The translations under genes were made by a program, and so were the position numbers. From Bacteroidales bacterium (GTDB lineage Bacteria > Bacteroidota > Bacteroidia > Bacteroidales > GCA-2711565): 10,924 bases of DNA. Shown here piece by piece: positions 1-7,008 of this stretch (positions are counted from its first letter, which is position 1; every line of letters begins with the position of its first letter). Location: contig JAOZQX010000018.1 of assembly GCA_029931995.1 (NCBI GenBank), forward strand, positions 1 to 10,924, written 5' to 3'. The notes beneath the pieces are model-generated. The model did no database searches. It was not told the DNA's origin and worked only from the letters and a program-made list of their open reading frames with translations.

Positions 1-476
1 AATTTTAGACGGGAATATCTGATTTTAAGCATTGTACTTTTGCTAATTATTGGACGAGGTCGATCCGCTTAAATCCTTCGATTAAACTTAGCAATTCCTT
101 TTCAAATGATCAAAGCACTTATGTCAACAACCTAAATATTACTTTTGGAAACTGTATCATTGATGGAAGAAATCAGGAAGAAATTGAATTTAACAATCAA
201 ACCGAAGCTGATTTTAATACATCTTTTATTTATTGCTCGCTGAAAACACAAAATGACATTGTATCGTCATCGATATATAATAATTGTATTGGCAATCCGG
301 GAAATATATTCACCAACCTAGAATCAAGCAATTTTAAATTGAGTACCGAATCGGTACTAATTAATGCCGGTTTACCTTCCATAGGCCAAGTTGTACCCAT
401 TGACCTTTACGGAATCTCACGTCTTCCATATCCAGATATTGGATCCATTGAATATACTCCTGATGAAGAAAAATAA
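1..476 (+). CDS. C-terminal part of a right-handed beta-helix surface protein (partial, possibly frameshifted)
   Basis: The frame open from 9 to the TAA at 474-476 has no in-frame ATG and reads as the tail of a larger protein. It contains HCTFANYW near its start, short Asn-rich beta-strand turns, INAG about 38 residues from the end, and a closing PDIGSIEY. This pattern is typical of Bacteroidota extracellular parallel beta-helix proteins of the 'choice-of-anchor' type, which are usually exported lipoproteins of about 500 residues. No C-terminal sorting domain follows. Just upstream, TAG at 6-8 closes this frame. Frame 2 across 2-19 reads ILDGNI, which fits the G-x-[YI]-D-F-x-H-C-T-F spacing of relatives if one base were removed near 20. 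This suggests a one-base indel (mutation or assembly error), but too little sequence lies upstream to be sure. The substrate or partner is unknown. The next gene starts 6 bases after the stop. Confidence 0.6.
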
Positions 477-482
477 AACAAA

Positions 483-926
483 ATGATAAAATTTGCCCAC
501 ACAAACATCGTTGCTCACGACTGGAAAAAATTATCCCAATTCTATCAGGATGTTTTTGATTGCGAACCCGTTTATCCGGAAAGAAACTTAAAAGGCAACT
601 GGATTGATCAGGCTACAGCCTTGAAGAACGCCCAAATAAAAGGCATTCATTTACGTCTGCCGGGTCATGGAAACGGTGGTCCAACATTAGAGATATTTCA
701 ATACAACGAAATAAATAAAATCAAGAAAACCATCAATGCAAACGGATTCTCTCATATCGCTTTCTTAGCTGACAACCTGGAAGATGTATTGCAGAAACTA
801 TTGCAAAATGGAGGCTCTCAGCTTGGCAAAATTACGGAAAGAGAAATCCAAAATGCCGGTATAATCACCTTTGTTTACACACAAGATCCGGAAGGTAATA
901 TTATAGAAATTCAAAACTGGAGATAG
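483..926 (+). CDS. VOC (glyoxalase/bleomycin resistance fold) family protein
   Basis: A 147-residue single-module vicinal oxygen chelate protein, made of two beta-alpha-beta-beta-beta units (about 1-75 and 88-147). The start FAHTNI and the end DPEGNIIEIQNW are classic for the family. The four positions that bind the divalent metal in glyoxalase I and methylmalonyl-CoA epimerase relatives are filled by H6, E70 (in LEIF), H91 (in SHIAF) and E142 (in IIEIQ), so a metal-dependent lyase, epimerase or dioxygenase-like activity is plausible. The substrate cannot be told from sequence; a lyase for a small oxo-compound or thiol adduct is only a guess. The protein has no signal peptide and should be cytosolic. 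The ATG follows the upstream stop by 6 bases, so the two genes are probably co-transcribed. The leader is A-rich with no Shine-Dalgarno motif, as usual in Bacteroidota. Confidence 0.85.
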   Translation: MIKFAHTNIVAHDWKKLSQFYQDVFDCEPVYPERNLKGNWIDQATALKNAQIKGIHLRLPGHGNGGPTLEIFQYNEINKIKKTINANGFSHIAFLADNLEDVLQKLLQNGGSQLGKITEREIQNAGIITFVYTQDPEGNIIEIQNWR

Positions 927-938
927 TTATTAACACTT

Positions 939-955
939 TTAATATTTTGTTAATT
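939..955 (+). promoter_or_regulatory. Candidate Pho-type operator upstream of the Na/Pi transporter
   Basis: TTAATA (939-944) and TTAATT (950-955) form a direct repeat with an 11-base period, the geometry used by PhoB/PhoP response regulators. An 18-base stretch here (939-956) differs by one base from 2875-2892, upstream of the second phosphate transporter. The resemblance continues downstream with CCATATTTTG (966-975) against CCAAATTTTG (2904-2913). A role in phosphate-starvation control is inferred from repeat geometry and gene context. No clear -7 box was found for this gene. Confidence 0.45.
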
Positions 956-1082
956 ACTTCGCTTCCCATATTTTGGAAAGCAAAATAATTATTCTTTTTT
1001 TTACATATTAACTCTGACAAGAGCTGAAAGAAAACTCGATTGACTTAATTGATTAAAAAACTGACTAATACAGAATTCAATA

Positions 1083-2816
1083 ATGGATATTATTAGTATT
1101 GCCGGAAAAGCATTGACGCTAATTGGAGCACTTGGGCTTTTTCTTTTCGGGATGAAACTCATGAGTGAATCCCTCCAACGAGTTGCCGGAAATAAAATGA
1201 GAAGCATTTTAGCTTCCATGACATCAAACAGGCTAAAAGGTGTTTTTACCGGATTTCTAGTTACCACTACTATTCAATCGTCATCGGCTACAACAGTTAT
1301 GGTTGTGAGCTTTGTTAATGCAGGCTTATTGTCCCTGATTGAAGCTATTGGTGTAATTATGGGGGCAAATATTGGAACAACTGTTACGGCATGGATAATT
1401 TCTGTATTAGGATTTAAAGTTAGTTTAAGTGTATTGTCCTTACCTTTAATTGGCTTAAGTTTTCCTTTATTTTTCTCAAAAAACAGTTTTAAAAAATCGT
1501 GGGGTGAATTTATTATTGGATTTGCAATCTTGTTTATTGGTTTGCAATTTCTAAAAGAATCTGTTCCTGATATCCGGAGTAATCCGCTTGCACTGGAGTT
1601 CCTATCTAATTATACCAATATGGGTATGATTTCGGTACTAATATTTGTTTTTATCGGAACCCTGTTAACCGTAGCAATTCAATCATCAAGTGCAACTATG
1701 GCTTTAACTTTGGTCCTGTGCTACAACGGGCTGATCCCATTTGAAATGGCGGCGGCAATGGTTTTAGGAGAAAATATTGGAACAACAGTTACAGCAAATA
1801 TTGCTGCTGCAGTCGCAAATATATCGGCTAAACGTGCAGCCCGTGCGCATTTCATTTTTAATATTATTGGTGTAATCTGGATACTGGCAATTTTTTATCC
1901 TTTCCTCCGAGTAATTGATTGGATAGTTGAACACAATCACAGTGTATCTATCTTGAACTCAGATATAACTGCCGGCCAATTTGAGGGAATTAAACAGATA
2001 TTACCCATTGCATTGGCAATTTTTCACACCCTTTTTAATATTATTAATACAACTCTCTTAATAGGATTTGGAAAACAAATTGCAAAACTTGCAATAAAAT
2101 TAGTTCCTACTAAAGATGAAGAAGATGAAGAAGTCCGTCTCAAGTTTATTAACACGGGACTCCTAGCCACACCCGAGCTTTCTCTGTTACAAGCAAAAAA
2201 AGAGATCTTAATTTTCGGGAAACGAGTTGAAAAAATGTTTAATAATATTCCTTCACTATTGCTTGAAGAGGCACCAAAAAAATACGATAAACTTCTACGA
2301 AAAATTGAGAAACACGAACAAATTACAGATAATATGGAGGTTGAAATTGCCTCCTATTTAACCAGTCTTTCGGAAGGAGAACTGAGTCATAATGCGTCTT
2401 TACGAGTAAGGGTAATGCTAAAAATCATCGACGATATGGAAAGCATTGGGGATGTGTGTTATCAAATGTCAAAAACGATTGACATAAAAAATCAAAAAAA
2501 GATTTTGTTTACAGAAGAACAAAATGAGTCATTAATGACAATATTTGAATTGGTTCAAGAATCAATGAAAATTATGAATGAAAATCTTGAATCTGATATC
2601 AGGGACCTAAATCATACAGCTGCTCAGAAAATTGAACAAAAAATTAACAATCTCCGAAACGAACTGCGCCAAAAAAATGTTGATGACCTGAAAGAAAAGA
2701 AATACAAATATAAATCTGGGTCTTATTACAGCGATGTTTTCTCGCTATGCGAAAAAATGGGAGATTATGTAATAAATGTTTCAGAAGCTATGCACGAATA
2801 CAACGAATCTAAATAG
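1083..2816 (+). CDS. Na+/phosphate cotransporter with C-terminal PhoU-like domain
   Basis: A 577-residue inner-membrane protein of the Na/Pi cotransporter (NptA/YjbB, SLC34-like) family, which moves inorganic phosphate with sodium. The membrane part (about 1-345) holds the two inverted-repeat signatures of the family: QSSSAT at 65-70 followed by GANIGTTV at 94-101, and QSSSAT at 200-205 followed by GENIGTTV at 229-236. These QSSS motifs line the substrate and sodium site in the family. The last ~220 residues (about 355-577) are charged, helical and cytosolic, and match the PhoU-like tail common in bacterial members. That tail is thought to tune transport or signalling. Length is normal and all signatures are intact. 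The gene stands alone: 156 bases separate it from the VOC gene and 137 from the PiT gene. Transport direction (uptake or efflux, as proposed for YjbB) cannot be decided from sequence. Confidence 0.92.
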   Translation: MDIISIAGKALTLIGALGLFLFGMKLMSESLQRVAGNKMRSILASMTSNRLKGVFTGFLVTTTIQSSSATTVMVVSFVNAGLLSLIEAIGVIMGANIGTTVTAWIISVLGFKVSLSVLSLPLIGLSFPLFFSKNSFKKSWGEFIIGFAILFIGLQFLKESVPDIRSNPLALEFLSNYTNMGMISVLIFVFIGTLLTVAIQSSSATMALTLVLCYNGLIPFEMAAAMVLGENIGTTVTANIAAAVANISAKRAARAHFIFNIIGVIWILAIFYPFLRVIDWIVEHNHSVSILNSDITAGQFEGIKQILPIALAIFHTLFNIINTTLLIGFGKQIAKLAIKLVPTKDEEDEEVRLKFINTGLLATPELSLLQAKKEILIFGKRVEKMFNNIPSLLLEEAPKKYDKLLRKIEKHEQITDNMEVEIASYLTSLSEGELSHNASLRVRVMLKIIDDMESIGDVCYQMSKTIDIKNQKKILFTEEQNESLMTIFELVQESMKIMNENLESDIRDLNHTAAQKIEQKINNLRNELRQKNVDDLKEKKYKYKSGSYYSDVFSLCEKMGDYVINVSEAMHEYNESK

Positions 2817-2874
2817 AACTTTTTCGTACAAACAAGTTATATCCAGCTGCTCTTAATTTCACATTAGGTTAAAC

Positions 2875-2891
2875 TTAATATTTTCTTAATT
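2875..2891 (+). promoter_or_regulatory. Candidate Pho-type operator upstream of the PiT transporter
   Basis: TTAATA (2875-2880) and TTAATT (2886-2891) repeat at an 11-base period and match 939-955 except for one spacer base. The element ends about 31 bases before the -7 box at 2923-2930, so it lies just upstream of the -33 region, a usual place for an activator of the PhoB type. Regulation by phosphate is an inference. Confidence 0.45.
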
Positions 2892-2899
2892 ATTTTTTC

Positions 2900-2930
2900 T
2901 TGACCAAATTTTGATTTGTATTTAATTTTG
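2900..2930 (+). promoter_or_regulatory. Bacteroidota-type promoter of the PiT gene
   Basis: A perfect TAnnTTTG -7 box (TAATTTTG, 2923-2930) lies 20 bases after a TTG (2900-2902) that can serve as the -33 element. The expected transcription start is near 2937, giving a leader of about 17 bases before the ATG at 2954. This matches the short leaders usual for sigma-ABfr promoters. Confidence 0.6.
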
Positions 2931-2953
2931 CACAAAATTAAATACATTACCTA

Positions 2954-5206
2954 ATGAATACAATTTTTATCGCCTTAATTGGCTTATTATTTCTCTTAGC
3001 AATTTCAGATCTAATAGTAGGTGTAAGCAATGATGCAGTCAATTTTTTAAATTCTGCCATCGGTTCAAAAGCTGCATCCTTTAAAACCATTATGATTATT
3101 GCTGCTTTAGGAATTTTAGTAGGTGCTACTTTCTCTAGTGGCATGATGGAAGTAGCTCGTAAAGGAATTTTCAACCCACAAATGTTTTTCTTTTCAGAGA
3201 TTCTGATCATATTTCTGGCCGTTATGGTCACAGATGTGATACTGCTTGATATGTTCAACACATTTGGCTTGCCAACCTCCACAACTGTTTCGATAGTATT
3301 TGAATTATTGGGAGCTGCTGTAGCAATTGCAATTTTAAAAGTGTCAGGAAACCATATTGACGGAAAAGAAGTGGTTGACTACATCAATTCAGGAAAAGCG
3401 ATGGCCATTATTTCGGGAATATTATTATCAGTTGTTGTTGCATTCTCGGTTGGGGCATTCGTTCAATATATTACTCGATTAATTTTCTCCTTTAATTACA
3501 AAAAAAATCTTAAATATTTTGGAGCCATTTGGGGTGGTATTGCTATTACCGCTATTACTTATTTTATTCTAATAAAAGGCGCTAAAGGAGCATCATTCAT
3601 GACGAATGACACTAAAGAATTTATCAAAGATAATACGGTCATGATTATTGGACTTAGTTTTCTTGGATGGACAATTTTATTACAATTACTAAACCTGATC
3701 GTAAAATTAAACATCCTAAAATTAATTGTACTTGTTGGAACATTTGCACTTGCAATGGCATTTGCAGGAAACGACCTTGTAAACTTCATTGGAGTTCCAT
3801 TGGCAGGGCTTGAATCATACAAAGCATTTGCAGCAAATCCCGGAGCTGACCCAAACGCTTTCTTAATGGGTTCGCTGCAAGGAAAAGTTTTAACCCCCAC
3901 CTTATATTTATTGTTTGCCGGATTAATAATGGTTCTTACATTGTGGCTGTCGAAAAAAGCCAGGAGTGTTGTAAAAACCACATTAGATTTAAGCCGTCAA
4001 GATGAAGGTGACGAACGTTTTGGTTCCTCAATAATTTCTAGATCATTAGTAAGAAGTTCTTTAAACTTTGGAAAGGTTGTTAGTTACATCGTTCCACAAA
4101 AAGTTAAAATTGGTATCAATAAACAATTCGATCAATCACAGGCTCCAACGGTTGCCGTTGAAGATGCTCCTGCATTTGATATGATTCGTGCATCGGTTAA
4201 TTTGGTTGTTGCAAGTATTCTTATCGCATTTGCAACTTCATTAAAACTCCCACTTTCTACAACTTATGTAACTTTTATGGTGGCTATGGGAACATCCTTA
4301 GCTGACAAAGCATGGGGCAGAGAAAGCGCAGTATACAGAATTACAGGAGTATTAAGCGTAGTTGGCGGATGGTTTTTTACAGCCCTATCAGCATTCACCG
4401 TTGCCTTTATTTTAGCGATGTTCTTTTCGTGGGGAGGAATTTATGCTATCTCAATTATGGCCATCGTTGCAGGAATTGTAATGTTTAGAACACATCTAAT
4501 TCACAAAAAAAGAGAAGAAGTAAAAACTGATCTTGAAAATGACCAAGATATTAATGAGACCAATATTGTTAAAAAATGTAACACAACAGTTTCTTCAACA
4601 ATATTAAAAGTAAATAAATATTACGAAGAAATTATTGAAGGAATTACTACTGAAAATTTAAAACAACTTAAGCAGGTTAAGAAACAAATCAAGGAGCTTA
4701 ACAATGAAACTAAACTGATGAAAGACAATCTTGGAAAAACAATTGGCAAATTCCAGGATGATGAAGTTGAAACCGGGCATTATTATGTACAGGTGGTCGA
4801 CTACCTACGTGAAATAGCCCACAATATGAGTTTCATCAGCAAACCATGCTATGACCACGTTGACAACAACCATAAAGGATTTATTGATGTACAGATAAAG
4901 GAACTAAACGAATTGCAAAATAATGTACATGTATTATTGACAGGCATTAGAGATTCAATTACAACTAATGATTATAAAAAAGTAGATGAGTTGATTGACA
5001 AACAACATGAAATCCTTGAACAAAAAGCACTGATAAAGAAAAATCAAATAAAACGTATTAAACATAAAGAGGTAGGGACTAAAAATAGTTTGTTGTATTT
5101 TACGATTACGAACGAAACTAAAAATCTCATCCTCAATGCTGTAAATCTATTGAAATCGCAGCGTGATTTCACTTTGTTTGATGAAGAAAAAAATAATCAT
5201 AAATAA
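2954..5206 (+). CDS. PiT family inorganic phosphate transporter with C-terminal PhoU-like domain
   Basis: A 750-residue integral inner-membrane permease that imports phosphate (or metal-phosphate) with a cation. The duplicated PiT signatures are visible: GVSNDAVNF at 23-31 in the first half and FAGNDLVNF at 270-278 in the second, each carrying the conserved Asn-Asp pair. Each is followed by a LPxSTT loop, LPTSTT at 106-111 and LPLSTT at 432-437. A charged segment of about 80 residues (roughly 335-410) separates the signatures of the second half. From about 520 to the end the chain is soluble, helical and Lys/Glu-rich and resembles PhoU, as in the long (~750 aa) PiT proteins of Bacteroidota; E. 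coli PitA, at about 500 residues, lacks it. The ATG fits the promoter at 2900-2930. The 3' end overlaps the next gene by 26 bases, so the two are probably one transcript. Confidence 0.93.
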   Translation: MNTIFIALIGLLFLLAISDLIVGVSNDAVNFLNSAIGSKAASFKTIMIIAALGILVGATFSSGMMEVARKGIFNPQMFFFSEILIIFLAVMVTDVILLDMFNTFGLPTSTTVSIVFELLGAAVAIAILKVSGNHIDGKEVVDYINSGKAMAIISGILLSVVVAFSVGAFVQYITRLIFSFNYKKNLKYFGAIWGGIAITAITYFILIKGAKGASFMTNDTKEFIKDNTVMIIGLSFLGWTILLQLLNLIVKLNILKLIVLVGTFALAMAFAGNDLVNFIGVPLAGLESYKAFAANPGADPNAFLMGSLQGKVLTPTLYLLFAGLIMVLTLWLSKKARSVVKTTLDLSRQDEGDERFGSSIISRSLVRSSLNFGKVVSYIVPQKVKIGINKQFDQSQAPTVAVEDAPAFDMIRASVNLVVASILIAFATSLKLPLSTTYVTFMVAMGTSLADKAWGRESAVYRITGVLSVVGGWFFTALSAFTVAFILAMFFSWGGIYAISIMAIVAGIVMFRTHLIHKKREEVKTDLENDQDINETNIVKKCNTTVSSTILKVNKYYEEIIEGITTENLKQLKQVKKQIKELNNETKLMKDNLGKTIGKFQDDEVETGHYYVQVVDYLREIAHNMSFISKPCYDHVDNNHKGFIDVQIKELNELQNNVHVLLTGIRDSITTNDYKKVDELIDKQHEILEQKALIKKNQIKRIKHKEVGTKNSLLYFTITNETKNLILNAVNLLKSQRDFTLFDEEKNNHK

Positions 5207-5648
5207 AATAATTACTGGAGGGCAGAGTGGTGTAGACCGTTCTGCCCTTGATTTTTCAATCAAGCACAACATCCCTCATGGAGGCTGGTGCCCCAAGAAC
5301 CGATGGGCAGAAGATGGCCGAATTCCTGATAAATACAATTTAACAGAAACTGTAGAAGAATCTCCAAAATCGCGTACATATAATAATGTAATGGACTCTG
5401 ATGCTACGCTGATAATATTTAAAAGAAATAAAGATGAAGGGACAAACAAAACCATAGAATTCTGCATTCGAAACAAGAAACCATATTTTGAAATTGATTT
5501 AAGAAAAAATGTCGAACAATCGGAATTTAAAGAATGGGCAGCACTAAACAAAATTGAAATATTAAATATTGCCGGTCCGCGCGAAAGCAACAATCCTGGC
5601 ATTTACAATAAAATCTCTCCCCTATTGGAGCACCTATTATTTGGTTAA
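5181..5648 (+). CDS. Putative molybdenum-carrier (SLOG/YpsA-like Rossmann) protein
   Basis: A 155-residue cytosolic protein matching the family annotated as 'putative molybdenum carrier', part of the SLOG nucleotide-binding superfamily related to YpsA and lysine-decarboxylase-like Rossmann folds. Visible motifs are the N-terminal GGQSGVDR (13-20), which should form the phosphate-binding loop, GGWCPKNRWAEDGRIP (34-49), TYNNVMDSDATLII (66-79), and GTNKT (87-91). In a SLOG protein these surround a nucleotide or nucleotide-like ligand. The molybdenum label comes from homology to an algal Moco carrier and may not describe the real function here. The ATG at 5181 was chosen over a GTG at 5163 because it gives the usual MKKKI-type start before the first strand. 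The gene overlaps the PiT gene by 26 bases and converges on prmC with a 12-base 3' overlap. No molybdenum cofactor genes are nearby. Confidence 0.8.
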   Translation: MKKKIIINKIITGGQSGVDRSALDFSIKHNIPHGGWCPKNRWAEDGRIPDKYNLTETVEESPKSRTYNNVMDSDATLIIFKRNKDEGTNKTIEFCIRNKKPYFEIDLRKNVEQSEFKEWAALNKIEILNIAGPRESNNPGIYNKISPLLEHLLFG

Positions 5649-6512
5649 AATAGCACTTACAAACCGATCCTTCCCTCTAAAATCTTTATGGATTTTAATA
5701 TTAGAAAATTTATGTCTCTTCAATAATTCAGAAGTTTCATTTCCAAATGCCTCATTTATTTCAAAATAAATTCTTCCATTATCATTTAAATGAGCTTGAC
5801 CCAAAGCAGCAATTGCCTGATAAAAAACCAAAGGGTCTTCATCCAAAACAAACAATGCACTTTCAGGCTCGTAATCCAATACATTTTTCTGCATCAAACT
5901 TTTTTCCGAGTTTCTGATATAAGGTGGGTTGCTGACAATTACGTTAAACTTAGGCAAAGCTGATGTCTCCATATTATCCAAAATATCAACGCTGCTAAAA
6001 TTAACTTTCGCCGTATTTATTTTGGCATTCTCAACTGCAACTTTCAGAGCTGCCTCCGAAATATCAATTGCATAAACAAGCGATCTTGAAATTTTCTTAG
6101 CCAAAGAAATGGCAATACAGCCACTTCCGGTTCCAATATCCAGTATCGAAACCGACTGATTCAAGTTTTCAAACTCATTAACTATTAATTCAACCAACTC
6201 CTCTGTTTCTGGTCGTGGAATTAAAACCTCAGGTGTAACTTTAAATTCTAAATCACAAAAACTAGTGCTTCCAATAATATGTTGGATAGGCTTATTTTTT
6301 AATAATTCTTTAACCGCAAAATGAATTTTTAAAAGTTCCGATTCGCTCAAGCAGATATCAGGATCTTTTGCAACATCCAAGCGGTTGACATCCAAAAAAT
6401 GCTCAAACAAATTATACATGAAAGATTTTGCTTCATTTAACCCAAACAGTTCTTCCAAGGGTTTCAAGTAATACTTGAAAACATCTGAAATTTTATTTGA
6501 GGAAACTTTCAT
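5637..6512 (-). CDS. prmC: Peptide chain release factor N5-glutamine methyltransferase
   Basis: PrmC (HemK) methylates the Gln of the GGQ motif of release factors RF1 and RF2, using S-adenosylmethionine, and so improves translation termination. The 291-residue protein has the helical N-terminal substrate domain (about 1-85), the linker PRPETEEL (99-106), the SAM-binding motif DIGTGSGCIA (125-134), an acidic residue ending the second strand (D150), and the catalytic NPPYI (195-199) that binds the target glutamine. All are intact. The ATG at 6512-6510 was chosen. A TTG 30 bases upstream (6542-6540) is also in frame but lies inside the -7 promoter box at 6547-6540, so it cannot be in the mRNA if that box is used. 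The gene is divergent from the DsrC cluster, and its stop lies inside the 3' end of the SLOG gene. Confidence 0.95.
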   Translation of the reverse strand: MKVSSNKISDVFKYYLKPLEELFGLNEAKSFMYNLFEHFLDVNRLDVAKDPDICLSESELLKIHFAVKELLKNKPIQHIIGSTSFCDLEFKVTPEVLIPRPETEELVELIVNEFENLNQSVSILDIGTGSGCIAISLAKKISRSLVYAIDISEAALKVAVENAKINTAKVNFSSVDILDNMETSALPKFNVIVSNPPYIRNSEKSLMQKNVLDYEPESALFVLDEDPLVFYQAIAALGQAHLNDNGRIYFEINEAFGNETSELLKRHKFSNIKIHKDFRGKDRFVSAILTK

Positions 6513-6539
6513 TCTAAACTGCTCGCTAAAAATTTTCTG

Positions 6540-6547
6540 CAAAGTTA
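6540..6547 (-). promoter_or_regulatory. -7 promoter box of prmC
   Basis: Read on the minus strand, TAACTTTG (6547 to 6540) is a perfect TAnnTTTG box. Transcription would start near 6533, about 20 bases before the ATG at 6512. No convincing -33 TTTG is seen 19-21 bases upstream. The box decides the prmC start codon. Confidence 0.5.
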
Positions 6548-6738
6548 CAAATATTGCATTCGATCATAACTATATTGCTCATTACCTTCTCTTAAAAATT
6601 GCTGAAAAAAAATCTCATCTGATTTTAATATCATATAAACACATCTAAATTGGTGCGATTTATTTATACTCAATATAGATTGAGCTACATTAGATATATG
6701 AACGAATATTTTTAATAAATTCGATTTTTTAATCAGTT
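6548..6738. other. Divergent intergenic region with a small palindrome
   Basis: This AT-rich spacer separates prmC (minus) from the DsrC cluster (plus) and must hold the cluster's promoter. The only clear structure is a perfect 6-base inverted repeat, CTCAAT (6669-6674) and ATTGAG (6679-6684), around a 4-base centre, about 55 bases before the first start codon. This is a possible dimeric-regulator site. A near-match to the -7 box, TAAATTCG (6716-6723, one mismatch), would give a leader of about 10 bases. No RNA gene or other ORF was recognised. Confidence 0.35.
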
Positions 6739-6984
6739 ATGGCAGATTATCATTGTCCGAATTATAATGATTGCAAATTTGTAAACAGCAATATAATAGT
6801 TGCTAATACAGAGAAAAAAGAAAACTATTTATCGGACTACTGTCAAAAGGAAAAAAATCACTGGAGTCAATGTAAGAGATACATTACTAAAGCATCACTA
6901 AATTTTTGTCCTGATTTTGTACTACCTGACACCCCTCTTACTCCAGAGGAAATTATTGACAAATTTGATAATGAAATATTTTAA
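6739..6984 (+). CDS. Small five-cysteine protein, possible metal or Fe-S binder, first gene of the DsrC cluster
   Basis: An 81-residue soluble protein with no signal peptide or membrane segment. Its cysteines are C6, C12, C35, C45 and C57. The layout CPNYNDC (6-12), then YC (34-35), then C45-K-R-Y, resembles small uncharacterised proteins with a 'CPFF...YC...CxRY' pattern seen in many bacteria, in which three or four cysteines probably hold a metal or an Fe-S cluster. I know no assigned function. The acidic C-terminal tail (about 62-81, PLTPEEIIDKFDNEIF) looks like a short docking helix. The ATG is 24 bases from the preceding side of the dsrC leader (stop 6984, dsrC ATG 7009), so it probably shares the dsrC transcript. 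Position and cysteine content suggest a role in the sulfur or electron relay of the cluster; this is inference. It is short, but the conserved-looking cysteine layout argues for a real gene. Confidence 0.7.
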   Translation: MADYHCPNYNDCKFVNSNIIVANTEKKENYLSDYCQKEKNHWSQCKRYITKASLNFCPDFVLPDTPLTPEEIIDKFDNEIF

Positions 6985-7008
6985 GTTTAATAAAATTGAA
7001 ATTTAGGT

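Noticed and set aside
929..954. Inverted repeat ATTAACA...TGTTAAT after the VOC gene as a terminator
   Set aside because: The arms are only A/T-rich with one G/C pair each and a 12-base loop, and no T-tract follows. The direct repeat shared with 2875-2891 explains the region better.
2947..3981. Minus-strand open frames at 2947-3282 and 3559-3981 (and a similar one at 1001-1267)
   Set aside because: They lie opposite the conserved membrane coding regions of the transporters and show no recognisable domain.
5163..5180. GTG start giving the SLOG protein six extra residues
   Set aside because: ATG at 5181 gives a normal MKKKI start; the extra residues lie deeper in the PiT coding region.
5276..5769. 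Open frames at 5276-5602 (minus) and 5569-5769 (plus)
   Set aside because: They are reverse or shifted readings of the SLOG gene and prmC, which both have clear family motifs.
6513..6542. In-frame TTG start giving prmC ten extra residues
   Set aside because: The TTG is part of the TAACTTTG promoter box, and the ATG at 6512 fits the short leader and the usual length of the family.
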